A program made the position numbers and the translations under genes. The notes under the pieces were generated by a model that worked only from the letters and a program-made list of their open reading frames with translations, did no database searches and had not been told where the DNA came from. Below are positions 9,601 to 16,905 of a stretch of 64,000 nucleotides of DNA, piece by piece (the first letter of the stretch is position 1; every line of letters begins with the position of its first letter). The DNA is from Fibrobacter succinogenes (lineage in GTDB: Bacteria > Fibrobacterota > Fibrobacteria > Fibrobacterales > Fibrobacteraceae), in the NCBI GenBank assembly GCA_902779055.1, contig CACZAD010000035.1, forward strand, positions 30,161-94,160. Reading direction: 5' to 3'.

Positions 9601-10480
9601 CCCGGTCATGGGCGACTCCATCAGGCTCGTCGAAGGCGTCCACATGGACCTTCTCCACAGAAGCACGGATGCCAGGAACCCGTTTGTCCGCATCTCCGGC
9701 GAACAGAACGTCGTCGTGACAAGCCCTCCGGTCGTCACCATCGGCGAATCTGATTCCTCCAGGTCTATCATCAAGAGCCAGACCCCGACCGTGCCCAAGA
9801 TCGTCCACACCGACAATCCGATCACGGCCAAGGAAGTCGCTGCCGAATACGGAGCGCAGGGCCATTTCCTCGGTGACCTGAGCCTATCGAGTATGGTCAA
9901 TGACGAAGTCACCGATTTGCAATCCGCCATCAAGAGGTTCAACTCCAAGAGCATCGAACAGGGCGGCAAGCACGTCGAGGACATACTCGCAGAAGTGGAA
10001 TCCGGAGCGAAGAGCATCGACGCCGCCAACAGGGAATACCACCTCGGTGACGAAATCGTAAACGCCTACAAGGACGGCATCATCTCCTCTTCGGACGTAA
10101 CGGGCATTGCAAACGGCAGTTCCGCCGTCATCGAAAGGGTGACTAGGAAGTACGCCGAAAAGACGAAGCTCGAATACAAGACGATGTACTTCACGAGCCT
10201 AGGCGTGTTCGTGAACAGCACCTCGGGTTCGTTCTCCTGCGTCGACACGCTCTATAACGGCAGCTGCCTCGACAACGACAGCGACGGAAAGATATTCCTC
10301 GCCTGGAACATGAAATCCAAGAACGGCCGACTGGTCGGCACGGGCGTCTACATCGCAAGACTTTCGTACAAGATCAAGATTGGCAGAAGGGTTGTCGTAG
10401 ACCGTACGCAGGACTTCATCTGGGGCGTTCGCCACGGAAAAACGAAGGGCTTTACGATCGAGCTTGACAACAATCTGTAA
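6626..10480 (+). CDS. Fibro-slime domain surface protein, paralog 2
   Basis: A 1284-residue secreted protein. The start at 6626 (MRVKKTVLGS...SLAADYNF) was chosen over an upstream in-frame ATG because it opens a clean signal peptide and has GGGAG just upstream. Its leader GGAGTCRYGGATG matches that of the preceding paralog. A Pro-Gly-Asn linker (PGDNPGENPGNPG, about 140-155) precedes the fibro-slime domain, with core YFEFFGDDDVWVFINNR near 480. The DRNGDGRGDSVY loop lies near 805, and the C-terminal tail WNMKSKNGRLVGTGVYIARL is almost the same as in paralog 1. The paralogs align end to end apart from the N-terminal region, so this is a tandem duplication. An extracellular adhesion or surface role is inferred. 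Confidence 0.9.
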   Translation: MRVKKTVLGSIFTLLCMATPSLAADYNFLVINGTTANSGSSLYVKVHRQGNMDRCVELQSYGDGSFYTRQSLNNSQRPTFTFYTTQGCRGTALATISPLSDGEIPVANNLIITINDFGATQVNSADPITEPGKAQAEEKPGDNPGENPGNPGATNPDNPRNPVQSSRKVVRFFAPWTNTSAIIYVAGGDSAMMTTVKNYCGWFEARIEPPTGSLQVYFKQTIGSTYVGDNVYYKINPATQSIWLSLDDAIEADTIWVKANKAGAPAVSAKYPGILGDCPTKKLPVMMFDWLHGTKGDGDIKTSTNRRDSSVTTSYANGAKDLDPEFGPMYATSDDFGSGGCAGSNSPEGNMKGMVEEYLGPNGVPVRAANFPEKCKITEHLDNWFLPQVVAQKNGKDYSNATCRSIELNLDNNGLWLGQKDNKSPEGGLFLLDDFQYLDAENTVKNPFYDNISANGKRHNYGFTMKIQATFEYVPGQYFEFFGDDDVWVFINNRLVVDIGGQHTQVLGSVDLDTLGLTEGKNYPFHIFYAERHTSQSNFMMRTSIDLKTEASLFYQDLSANGLLDYQIYQIIREQALACDFSSNATTKDTVEAPSNFTLFGSGAYAEGVPLDSVGTWFGGITIKPGYTGFTINTELIRQLRTLPPGTYQLRFSLQKDESQSDDIWFTIDKYDSPTINFAHVDNQNKWTLIGSEVDGTIDTLGKWVNTRYTVNIAFAEDWATFDDMVYVNTSNPLFFACDENGNKITTVTMKNGKATFYVKATAPVQDVTLIVGSSDETQTAAWRHISFMEPPVPQVVFAYIFDRNGDGRGDSVYAKLSKPYGSTLNNSFVSMDSIKLEFGDMFPTITTANTAITHNDLDSSIAITSPQGGFGTVPFTGGAEKVYSGKITPFWKYTEGGAPTTISLTSDVIDSIGPVITSADIAYSNDGSTVLTVTFSEGLDCESDIDAQYFIYYFKQTSEVRTDIVPDLVSKDSKAKWKLFFRSSTTDKSHIPVMGDSIRLVEGVHMDLLHRSTDARNPFVRISGEQNVVVTSPPVVTIGESDSSRSIIKSQTPTVPKIVHTDNPITAKEVAAEYGAQGHFLGDLSLSSMVNDEVTDLQSAIKRFNSKSIEQGGKHVEDILAEVESGAKSIDAANREYHLGDEIVNAYKDGIISSSDVTGIANGSSAVIERVTRKYAEKTKLEYKTMYFTSLGVFVNSTSGSFSCVDTLYNGSCLDNDSDGKIFLAWNMKSKNGRLVGTGVYIARLSYKIKIGRRVVVDRTQDFIWGVRHGKTKGFTIELDNNL

Positions 10481-10502
10481 TCGGATGGGTTCGTTCTCTC
10501 TA

Positions 10503-10532
10503 AAGGCGCCTGCAAAGCAGGCGTCTTTTTTT
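10503..10532 (+). terminator. Terminator of fibro-slime paralog 2
   Basis: Stem CGCCTGC-AAA-GCAGGCG followed by a T-run, shortly after the stop codon at 10480. Confidence 0.88.
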
Positions 10533-10565
10533 GTGCGGAATTTTATGGATAAATTTTTCGTAAAA

Positions 10566-10600
10566 AAGAATTCGTCGGTGGTAGCCGGCGAATTCTTTTA
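10566..10600 (-). terminator. Terminator of the RNase G gene
   Basis: A 13-bp stem AAGAATTCGYCGG with a 6-nt loop and one G-U pair. On the minus strand a T-run follows. It lies about 20 nt past the stop of the RNase G gene. Confidence 0.85.
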
Positions 10601-10619
10601 CACATATTGCGGAAGCAAC

Positions 10620-12155
10620 TTATGCGAAGTTGTACAAGTCCGTAATGTCGTTGTTGTTCTTGTCGTACATCCAGAACTGGTTGACGTGAGCATGTTCATC
10701 TTCCACGAGAGAAATCTTGATGTTATGCTTGTATTCCAGATAGTTGAACATACGGTTCAGGTCCTTGCAGAGGACGTCGATCACCGGAGCGCTGACCACG
10801 AGGGTCACTTCGCGGAGACGGGCCTTTGTATGGGCACGGGCGAGCCAGCGGTCGATCATGCCGAGCGTGGACTCGAGCGTTGCGATACGGCCACTGCCGT
10901 TGCAGACCGGGCAGCATTCGGTCTTTTCGGTCATCAGGTTCACGCGGACGCGCTTACGGGTGACTTCCATAAGGCCGAACTGGCTGATCGGAGCAGGGCT
11001 GATCGGAGCCTTGTCGCGGCGGATTGCCTTGCGGAATTCCTGATAGACAGCTTCGCGGTCTTCGTCCGTTTCCATATCGATGAAGTCGATGATGATAAGG
11101 CCGCCCACATCGCGGAGTCTGAGCTGCTTTGCAATTTCGTGGCAAGCGTCGAGGTTCGTTTCGAGGATGATCTTGCTCTGGTCCTTGCCGTGGACCTTCG
11201 GACCCGTGTTCACGTCGATGGACACGAGGGCTTCGGTCTGTTCAATCACGAGGTTGCCGCCACGAGAGAGCGGGACCTGGCGCTGCAAAGAACGAGCGTA
11301 GTCGTTTTCGATCTTGAAGTATTCGAACAAGCTTTCGCTGGAGCTCCAGAGCTTCACCTTGTCGAGCTTATCCGGAGAAAGAACCTTCAGATAATCACGG
11401 AGGGCGAAGTATTCGTCGCGATTGTCGATGTACACGTAGTCCGTGTTGTCGCCAAAGTATTCGCGGACAGTCTGTTCGATGGAATCGGATTCTTCGTAGA
11501 TGCAGGTTTCGGCAGGCATGGTTTCGAAGTTGTACTTCGTCTGTTCCCACTTGCTTTCGAGTTCGCGCATCTGCTTGTTGATTTCGAATTCGGATTCATT
11601 GAGGCCGTTAGTACGGACAATGTAACCCACATCGCGGCCCTTGAGACGGCGGACGACCTTCTTGAACTCGCGGCGCTTGACCGGATCGCGTTCACGCTTG
11701 GAGACGCCCACAAAATTTGTACCGGGCATGCAGACCAAGAAACGGCCAGCAAAGCTCAAGTGTGTCGTCAAACGGGCACCCTTGGTACTGATCGGTTCCT
11801 TGACCACCTGCACCATAATTTCCTGGCCTTCCTGGAGAATTTCGTCGATCGAAATTTCCTTAGAAGCATCGCCTTCGTCATCATCGTCGCCATATTCGCG
11901 GCGCAACAGTTCGTTGCGATCCATGGCATCTTCCTGATGCAAAAAGCCAGCCTTTTCAAGACCAATGTCGATGAATGCCGCCTTGAGTGCGGGAAGCACC
12001 TTCTGGACGACACCCTTATAAATATTGCCCAGAACTCGATTAGACGAAACACCTTCAACAACCAATTCTGCGAGTTCGCCATCTTCCATGATAGCGATAC
12101 GCTTTTCGTACGGCGTTTTACTAATCAAGATTCCGCGCTTACACTTATTTGCCAT
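10620..12155 (-). CDS. rng: Ribonuclease E/G family endoribonuclease
   Basis: An endoribonuclease acting in rRNA maturation and mRNA decay; 511 residues, the size of RNase G without the long RNase E scaffold. It has an S1-like region near the N-terminus (VLGNIYKGVVQKVLPALKAA), the 5'-sensor/RNase H-like region, and the DNase I-like catalytic site with GGLIIIDFIDM plus an upstream SIDVNTG. CPVCNGSGRI matches the zinc-link. The ATG at 12155 (MANKCKRGI) was chosen over 12203 because GGAG lies 6-9 nt upstream. A terminator follows. The acidic insertion YGDDDDEGDASKE near residue 90 lies in the S1 region. Confidence 0.93.
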   Translation of the reverse strand: MANKCKRGILISKTPYEKRIAIMEDGELAELVVEGVSSNRVLGNIYKGVVQKVLPALKAAFIDIGLEKAGFLHQEDAMDRNELLRREYGDDDDEGDASKEISIDEILQEGQEIMVQVVKEPISTKGARLTTHLSFAGRFLVCMPGTNFVGVSKRERDPVKRREFKKVVRRLKGRDVGYIVRTNGLNESEFEINKQMRELESKWEQTKYNFETMPAETCIYEESDSIEQTVREYFGDNTDYVYIDNRDEYFALRDYLKVLSPDKLDKVKLWSSSESLFEYFKIENDYARSLQRQVPLSRGGNLVIEQTEALVSIDVNTGPKVHGKDQSKIILETNLDACHEIAKQLRLRDVGGLIIIDFIDMETDEDREAVYQEFRKAIRRDKAPISPAPISQFGLMEVTRKRVRVNLMTEKTECCPVCNGSGRIATLESTLGMIDRWLARAHTKARLREVTLVVSAPVIDVLCKDLNRMFNYLEYKHNIKISLVEDEHAHVNQFWMYDKNNNDITDLYNFA

Positions 12156-12225
12156 TAAAACTCCTAAAGGGTAAAGCAAAACTTGATAGATATCCCCACG
12201 CAAGGCCTGGGGACTATAAATATAA

Positions 12226-12325
12226 CAAGTAGGAAATAGGAAGTAGGAAGTAGGAAGGGGGAATGCTAGGAAAATATCGGTGGTTAGTAGTTAGTGGTTA
12301 GTGGAAATGTAGAGAGAAGTAGGAC
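12226..12325. repeat. Low-complexity TAGGAAG / GTTAGTGGTTAGTA direct repeats
   Basis: Several imperfect copies of TAGGAAG are followed by several of TTAGTAG/TTAGTGG. A related AGTAGGCAGCAGGAAGTAGACAG stretch, longer than one unit, occurs at about 40889-40920. No gene is visible. Confidence 0.7.
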
Positions 12326-12329
12326 AAAT

Positions 12330-12785
12330 GTGTAAGGCGACCCGGAACTTTAAAAGGTGACCCCGGAATAAATCCGGGGTGACAGTAAAGGACACCGTGT
12401 AAGGTGACCCCGCAACAAGTGCGGGGTGACAGTAAGGGCAAGCGTGTAAGCGAAGCGGCGGCGTTTGTCATGCCGGCCGTTGTGCCGGCAGCGCCTTTTG
12501 AATGCGTAAGGTGACCCGAAACTTTAAAAGGTGACCCCGGAATAAATCCGGGGTGACAGCAAAGGACACCGTGTAAGGTGATCCCGGAACGGAGTCCGGG
12601 ATGACAGTAAGGGCAAGCGTGTAAGCAAAGCGGCAGCGTTTGTCATGCCGGCCGTTGTGCCGGCATCGCCTTTTGAATGTGTAAGGTAACCCGAAACTTT
12701 AAAAGGTGACCCCGGAATAAATCCGGGGTGACAGTAAAGGACACCGTGTAAGGTGATCCCGGAACGGAGTCCGGGATGACAGTAA
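12330..12785. repeat. Tandem composite repeat, about 175-bp unit, 2.6 copies
   Basis: Copies start near 12330, 12504 and 12679. The anchor AAAAGGTGACCCCGGAATAA recurs at 12352, 12526 and 12701. Each full unit holds two REP-like palindromes, one CCCCGGAATAAATCCGGGG and one CCCGGAACGGAGTCCGGG or a variant, plus TGCCGGC-N6-GCCGGCA. The third copy is truncated. No gene is visible in the 12156-12793 gap. Confidence 0.85.
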
Positions 12786-12793
12786 GAAACGTT

Positions 12794-13618
12794 TTACTTT
12801 GTTATAAAATAATCTTCCGGGTTGACGGGGACGCCGTTCACGCGGATTTCATAATGCAGGCCAAGACTCGATTCGAGACCGCTACGCCCGATAATGGCAA
12901 TCGGATCGCCACGACGCACCTTATCGCCCTTGTCCAAAAGCGTCTTGCCCAAGTGCGCATAGAACGTCTTCACGTGTTCCATATGTTCAATCTTCATCGT
13001 GAGCCCAAAGCCACGATGCTTGCGAACCTCGACAACCGTGCCGGCACCTGGCGCATACACAGTATCGCCTTCGGCCGCCAAAAAGTCAACACCTCTGTGC
13101 GGCAATTCCTGATCCGTAAAAGCATCGAACACCATCTCGAAACGGCTCTTGATGTCGTGATGGTTCTTGAGCGGATGGAGAACCGGGATATGGGCCGCAA
13201 GCGCCGAATCAGCCTCGAGCCTGTTGAGCGTATTGCGGAACGTCGACTTGATCGCAAACAAATTCTTTTTAGGCGCACCGTCCTCTTCAAAAACCGGATT
13301 CTCAAGCGTAAAACCAAGACCGCCAAGCTTGAGGGTGCTATCGCGAACCACGCGGGTCTCTTCTATCTTCAGGATAGTCGTATCGACCACCGTGCGGATC
13401 TTCTTGATTTCGTCCCTGATGACGGAGTTCTGGTGGTACACGTCCATCAGGTTTCCGTTCGAGAGGTTTTCGACAATCTGGACCGGCGAAAAAAGCACAA
13501 AGCCAAGGATAGCGCAGATTCCAAGAACCAAGTAAATAACAACTTTCTTGACGGAGAACGTGATGTCACGGCTCCGCGCGTGCTTGCTCGGATAGAGATG
13601 GATCTCGATCTTTTTCAC
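12794..13618 (-). CDS. Membrane-anchored M23 (LytM-type) protein, degenerate HxH motif
   Basis: 274 residues. A short basic N-terminus is followed by a membrane segment (about 25-45), a probable coiled region with IRDEIKKIRTVV, and a C-terminal M23 domain. HRGVDF supplies the His and Asp zinc ligands, FYAHLG the catalytic-loop His, and GLHYEI the third ligand. Where active M23 enzymes have HxH, the first His is Gly (SSLGLHYEI), which I checked in the nucleotides. The protein may therefore be a weak endopeptidase or an EnvC/NlpD-like amidase activator. The start is GTG at 13618, 6 nt after the stop of the upstream 87-residue gene, so the two form an operon. Confidence 0.85.
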   Translation of the reverse strand: MKKIEIHLYPSKHARSRDITFSVKKVVIYLVLGICAILGFVLFSPVQIVENLSNGNLMDVYHQNSVIRDEIKKIRTVVDTTILKIEETRVVRDSTLKLGGLGFTLENPVFEEDGAPKKNLFAIKSTFRNTLNRLEADSALAAHIPVLHPLKNHHDIKSRFEMVFDAFTDQELPHRGVDFLAAEGDTVYAPGAGTVVEVRKHRGFGLTMKIEHMEHVKTFYAHLGKTLLDKGDKVRRGDPIAIIGRSGLESSLGLHYEIRVNGVPVNPEDYFITK

Positions 13619-13624
13619 TAGGAC

Positions 13625-13888
13625 CTACGCATTCTTGTTCAGTTTCTTTTCGATTTCGGCGACCTGTTTTTTGATTTCGAAAATGGCGCCCACCGCCTCG
13701 ATTGCGGACGGATCCTCCTTGATGGATTCCAGACAGCCTTCCTGGATGGCCTCGTAAACCTTTTGGCCCAGCAACTGGTACTTAGCCTTGAGCTTTGATT
13801 CCGTCATCGTCAATTCAACGCGGGAAAGAACGTTGGACGCACAGTCCTTTGCAGCGATTTTAAGCTTATTTAGAGTTTTTTCGTTCAT
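13625..13888 (-). CDS. Small predicted coiled-coil protein
   Basis: 87 residues from the ATG at 13888, which has GGAAG 8 nt upstream; a longer frame reaching 14089 has no such signal. The sequence is charged and helical (MNEKTLNKLKIAA ... IFEIKKQVAEIEKKLNKN), with no signal peptide or membrane segment. It is the first gene of a two-gene operon with the M23-type protein and is divergent from the small membrane gene ahead of dnaN. I do not recognise the family. A cytoplasmic helper role is possible, but nothing in the sequence shows it. Confidence 0.75.
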   Translation of the reverse strand: MNEKTLNKLKIAAKDCASNVLSRVELTMTESKLKAKYQLLGQKVYEAIQEGCLESIKEDPSAIEAVGAIFEIKKQVAEIEKKLNKNA

Positions 13889-13952
13889 AGTATCTTCCGA
13901 CCTGTCCTTTAAAATAGTAGATTTCTTGATATAAAACAACGGAGATTTTTCT

Positions 13953-14102
13953 ATGAGTCGCAGCGATCGCAGAAGAGCAAAGCAAAATGCAAAAAAATTC
14001 GTCCCAAAGAAGTCAAATGCGCTGGATAAACGAGTCATCGTACTCCTCGCCATCATTGTCGTTGTGTTTTTCGTAGGAACAATGATCATCCAGAGAGGCT
14101 AA
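13953..14102 (+). CDS. 49-residue single-span membrane protein, dnaN operon leader
   Basis: A short gene with ATG at 13953 and GGAG 8-11 nt upstream. The first half is strongly basic (MSRSDRRRAKQNAKKFVPKK). The second half is one membrane helix (VIVLLAIIVVVFFVGTMII) followed by QRG and a stop. By the positive-inside rule the basic half should be cytoplasmic. It ends 3 nt before the dnaN start, so the two are surely co-transcribed and probably coupled. The function is unknown. Confidence 0.8.
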   Translation: MSRSDRRRAKQNAKKFVPKKSNALDKRVIVLLAIIVVVFFVGTMIIQRG

Positions 14103-14105
14103 TTA

Positions 14106-15227
14106 ATGAAGTTCACTATCCAGAAGAATGTATTGCAGGACGTTCTGCAAGCGGCAATCAGTGCCGTGCCTAACAAGTCCACCATCCAGATCCTCAACAA
14201 CTTTGCGCTCCGCCTCGAAGGCAACTTCCTCGAAGTGAGTGCAACCGATCTAGACCTCGGCATCAGGGTCAAGGTGGAAGTGCAAGGCGAACGTGATGGC
14301 GCAGTCGTCATCAACGCCCGCAAGCTGTTCGACCAGGTGAAGAGCCTCGTGGATCCGAGCATCACCAGCATCACTTTCGACGCACAGGACTACTTGGTCA
14401 AGATCCAGTGGAGCGAACGCGGCAAGGCTAGCATCATCGGCTTTGACGCAAACGACTTCCCGCCGTTCCCAGAAGTCGAAAATGGCGAAACCTTGAACAT
14501 CGCCGCAAGCGAACTCGCATTCCTCGCCGAAAAGACATTGTTTGCAACCTCTACCGACTCCACCCGTTTGAGCCTGAACGGCGTGTACCTCGAAGCAAAG
14601 GACGGTAAGGTTTCCATGGTTGCTACCGACGGCCACCGTCTGGGCCGCGCAGCCATCGACCAGGAAGGCGCAGAACTCTCGAACGGCGTCATCATCCCGC
14701 ACAAGGCCTTGCAGCACATCTTGCACATGGCCAAGGGCGACGCCACTGTCGAAATCCGCACCTCCGCAACGCACATCCTCTTTAACACCGGTTCCATCCA
14801 GGTGATTTCCAAGCTCTACGAAGGACCGTATCCGAGCTACCGCTCCGTGATCCCGCAGCAGTTTGAACGCACCGCACAGGCCAACACCACGGAATTCCAG
14901 AACAAGATCCGCAGCGTGATTTCCATGGCCAACGCACGCACCCGCAAGATCCGCCTGCAGTTCGACGGCAACATCCTCGAACTCAGCGCCACGGACCCGG
15001 ATGTCGGCGGCGATTCTCGCGAAGCACTCGCCATCACGCACAACGGCGAAGGCAGCTTCTGCATTGGCTTTAACGGCCAGTTCCTCGCAGAAATCCTCGG
15101 CATGTGCAAGAGCGAAGAAGTCATCATGAAGATGAACAACCCGCTCGGCGCTTGCATCATCGAACCGGTTGGCGAAAACTTGAACTTCTCGTTCTTGTTG
15201 ATGCCGACGCACCTGACGGACAACTAA
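14106..15227 (+). CDS. dnaN: DNA polymerase III beta sliding clamp
   Basis: The beta clamp forms the ring that tethers the replicative polymerase to DNA. It has 373 residues, normal for the family, with three clamp-fold repeats. Recognisable parts are MKFTIQKNVLQDVLQ at the start, KVSMVATDGHRLGRA in the middle, and near the end a degenerate C-terminal pocket (EPVGENLNFSFLLMPTHLTDN). It follows the small membrane gene by 3 nt and has its own terminator. dnaA, recF and gyrB do not lie beside it in this window, so the context is not a classical origin region. Confidence 0.96.
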   Translation: MKFTIQKNVLQDVLQAAISAVPNKSTIQILNNFALRLEGNFLEVSATDLDLGIRVKVEVQGERDGAVVINARKLFDQVKSLVDPSITSITFDAQDYLVKIQWSERGKASIIGFDANDFPPFPEVENGETLNIAASELAFLAEKTLFATSTDSTRLSLNGVYLEAKDGKVSMVATDGHRLGRAAIDQEGAELSNGVIIPHKALQHILHMAKGDATVEIRTSATHILFNTGSIQVISKLYEGPYPSYRSVIPQQFERTAQANTTEFQNKIRSVISMANARTRKIRLQFDGNILELSATDPDVGGDSREALAITHNGEGSFCIGFNGQFLAEILGMCKSEEVIMKMNNPLGACIIEPVGENLNFSFLLMPTHLTDN

Positions 15228-15247
15228 CCGCAGTTCGGACAGATTTA

Positions 15248-15273
15248 AGGGCTCTCGCGAGAGAGCCTTTTTT
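15248..15273 (+). terminator. Terminator of dnaN
   Basis: Stem GGCTCTC-GCGA-GAGAGCC followed by six T, about 20 nt after the dnaN stop. Confidence 0.92.
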
Positions 15274-15387
15274 ATTCCGTGGGACTGTGTAAGCAAAGGG
15301 AACTGTGCCTGGAATGGAAACCGTTAATGCTAGTGAAACCGTGCCAAGTTTAATGGGTACTGCCGCACGATTTGGATAAAGTAAATT

Positions 15388-16110
15388 ATGTCGAGTCAAA
15401 TTCGTAAACGAGTCAATAAGAAAATCACGAAAGCCATTCACGACTTCAACTTGATTGAAGACGGAGACCGCGTGCTCATCGCCACAAGCGGCGGCAAGGA
15501 TTCTAGCGTGCTGTTGATGGAGCTTGCCGCACGACTCGGCAAATTCGGGCCCAAGTGCGAACTTGCAGCCATCCATATCCAAAGCGATTTTGCAGACAAG
15601 GCTCCCCGCGAATTTTTGCAGCGAATGGCAGAAGAATACCCGCAAGTGCCGTTTTACTTTAAAGATGTCGCCGTGGAAGCCCGCCTCAAAGAAGGCCGCA
15701 AACTGAACTGTTACTGGTGCAGCACACAGCGCCGCACGGAACTCATCAAGTTCGCAAGCGAAAACAACTTCAACAAAATCGCGCTCGGCCACCACATGGA
15801 CGACATTGTCGAAACGCTATTGATGAACATGCTGTACAAAGGCGAGTTCAGCGGTATGCCGCCCATGGTCCCATACGAAAAGTATCCGTGCAGCATCATC
15901 CGCCCGCTCTGCTACTGCGAAGAAAGCGAAATCATCGCCTACGCCGAAGACGCCGACATCCGCAAGTTCACCTGCACCTGCGAATTCTCGAAAGCAAGCC
16001 ACCGCAAGACCATCCGCGAAGAAATCAAGAGCCTGACGAAAGGAAGCTCCACGCTCAAGGCAAACCTGTTCGAAAGCATGCGAAACATTAGGATGGATTA
16101 TCTGCTGTAA
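15388..16110 (+). CDS. TtcA-like tRNA 2-thiolation PP-loop ATPase
   Basis: 240 residues. The PP-loop SGGKDS (34-39) binds ATP for adenylation of tRNA. CYWC near 108-111 and the later CTC match the cysteines that hold the iron-sulfur cluster in TtcA, which makes 2-thiocytidine at tRNA position 32. ALGHHMDDIVETLLMNM is also typical of the family. The closely related TtuA-like enzymes cannot be excluded from sequence alone, so I leave the symbol empty. It has its own promoter region after the dnaN terminator, and a REP-like repeat follows. Confidence 0.85.
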   Translation: MSSQIRKRVNKKITKAIHDFNLIEDGDRVLIATSGGKDSSVLLMELAARLGKFGPKCELAAIHIQSDFADKAPREFLQRMAEEYPQVPFYFKDVAVEARLKEGRKLNCYWCSTQRRTELIKFASENNFNKIALGHHMDDIVETLLMNMLYKGEFSGMPPMVPYEKYPCSIIRPLCYCEESEIIAYAEDADIRKFTCTCEFSKASHRKTIREEIKSLTKGSSTLKANLFESMRNIRMDYLL

Positions 16111-16120
16111 AGCGGAGCCC

Positions 16121-16155
16121 CCTTACTGTCATCCCGGACTCCGTTCCGGAATCTC
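16121..16155. repeat. Short REP-like palindromic repeat
   Basis: ACTGTCATCCCGGACTCCGT followed by TCCGGAAT is the reverse orientation of the dispersed unit. It lies between the convergent ttcA-like and FISUMP genes and may act as a bidirectional transcription end. Confidence 0.75.
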
Positions 16156-16157
16156 CT

Positions 16158-16793
16158 TTATGGCTTTACACACCGCACCGAACGATAGTCCTCTTTCGCA
16201 AACGCATTTATACTCGCCACATCACTGCTGAACGACAAGAACAAATAGAACGCATTCGACTCACGATTTTCAGCATCTTCCGTCGCACTCCAGAAGTACG
16301 CGTACCCGCCGATACCATCGAACTTACCATCCGCGCCACGATACCCCGCCGGAAGCGCCCTGAAGCCCAAAGCATCCGAACCATTACCTTTCTTGAACCA
16401 ACCATCGCTAGCTTTTAAAGCTGCGCCCGCGCGAGACAGCGAAGATGACTGCGCGAGGAATGGTGATAGAGACTGCGCAGCATCCTTGGACGTCGCGACC
16501 ACTAGCGATTCGAAATTCTCTTTCGTAGGCAAACGCCAACCATCAGGGCAAACAGTTTTTGCCTCCGCCCACGAATAAAGCCTCCCCAACCGCTTGCAAT
16601 TGCGAGAATCACCCTCCGGGCAAAAACTCCCCGCCGTCTCAAAATTCAAGTTCTCCGCCATCCACGTCTGCTCGCCGATTTTCACGACACCATAAGACTG
16701 CCCGTCACGCGAATCCGTGAACGACTCCGAACAAGAGGTGAGGAGGAAAGTTAAGGCGGCAAGAGTGAAAGAAGATTGGATAGTGAGATGCAT
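16158..16793 (-). CDS. FISUMP-domain lipoprotein
   Basis: 211 residues. A signal peptide ends in LLTSC, a lipobox. The remainder is one Fibrobacter succinogenes major paralogous domain. Typical elements are YGVVKIGEQTWMAENLNF, LYSWAEAKTVCPDGWRLPTKENFESL, GFRALPAGYRG, YFWSATEDAE and the terminal YRSVRCVK. The fold is related to formylglycine-enzyme/C-type-lectin-like domains. It is secreted and probably outer-membrane anchored; the ligand is unknown. Many copies per genome are usual for this phylum. It marks the left border of the AT-rich accessory island. Confidence 0.9.
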   Translation of the reverse strand: MHLTIQSSFTLAALTFLLTSCSESFTDSRDGQSYGVVKIGEQTWMAENLNFETAGSFCPEGDSRNCKRLGRLYSWAEAKTVCPDGWRLPTKENFESLVVATSKDAAQSLSPFLAQSSSLSRAGAALKASDGWFKKGNGSDALGFRALPAGYRGADGKFDGIGGYAYFWSATEDAENRESNAFYLFLSFSSDVASINAFAKEDYRSVRCVKP

Positions 16794-16842
16794 GGAGAGA
16801 ATATAAATTTTCCTAAATACTCATTTGATTCTTTGATGATTT

Positions 16843-16895
16843 TACAATCGCCTTTGTGGTCGCCTTTCCGGTTTGCAGTCGCCTTTACAGTCGCC
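16843..16895. repeat. Short tandem repeat GTCGCCTTT
   Basis: Four spaced copies of (A/G)TCGCCTTT, with a fifth partial TCGCC, lie just downstream of the VbhA-like gene. On the minus strand they read AAAGGCGAY. This may be a minisatellite; no gene reads through it. Confidence 0.6.
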
Positions 16896-16905
16896 CAGCC
16901 CTCTT

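Noticed and set aside
10464..12158. 564-codon plus-strand frame over the RNase G gene
   Set aside because: It is antisense to a clearly recognisable gene and has no ribosome-binding site or family features. It arises from codon bias. The same holds for long antisense frames over metE, lon, clpX, tig and the phosphohexomutase gene.
12330..12785. CRISPR array
   Set aside because: The units are about 175 bp with internal palindromes and no variable spacers, and no cas gene is present.
13889..14105. Replication origin near dnaN
   Set aside because: There is no cluster of DnaA boxes and no dnaA or recF neighbour. The short gap is explained by a divergent promoter.
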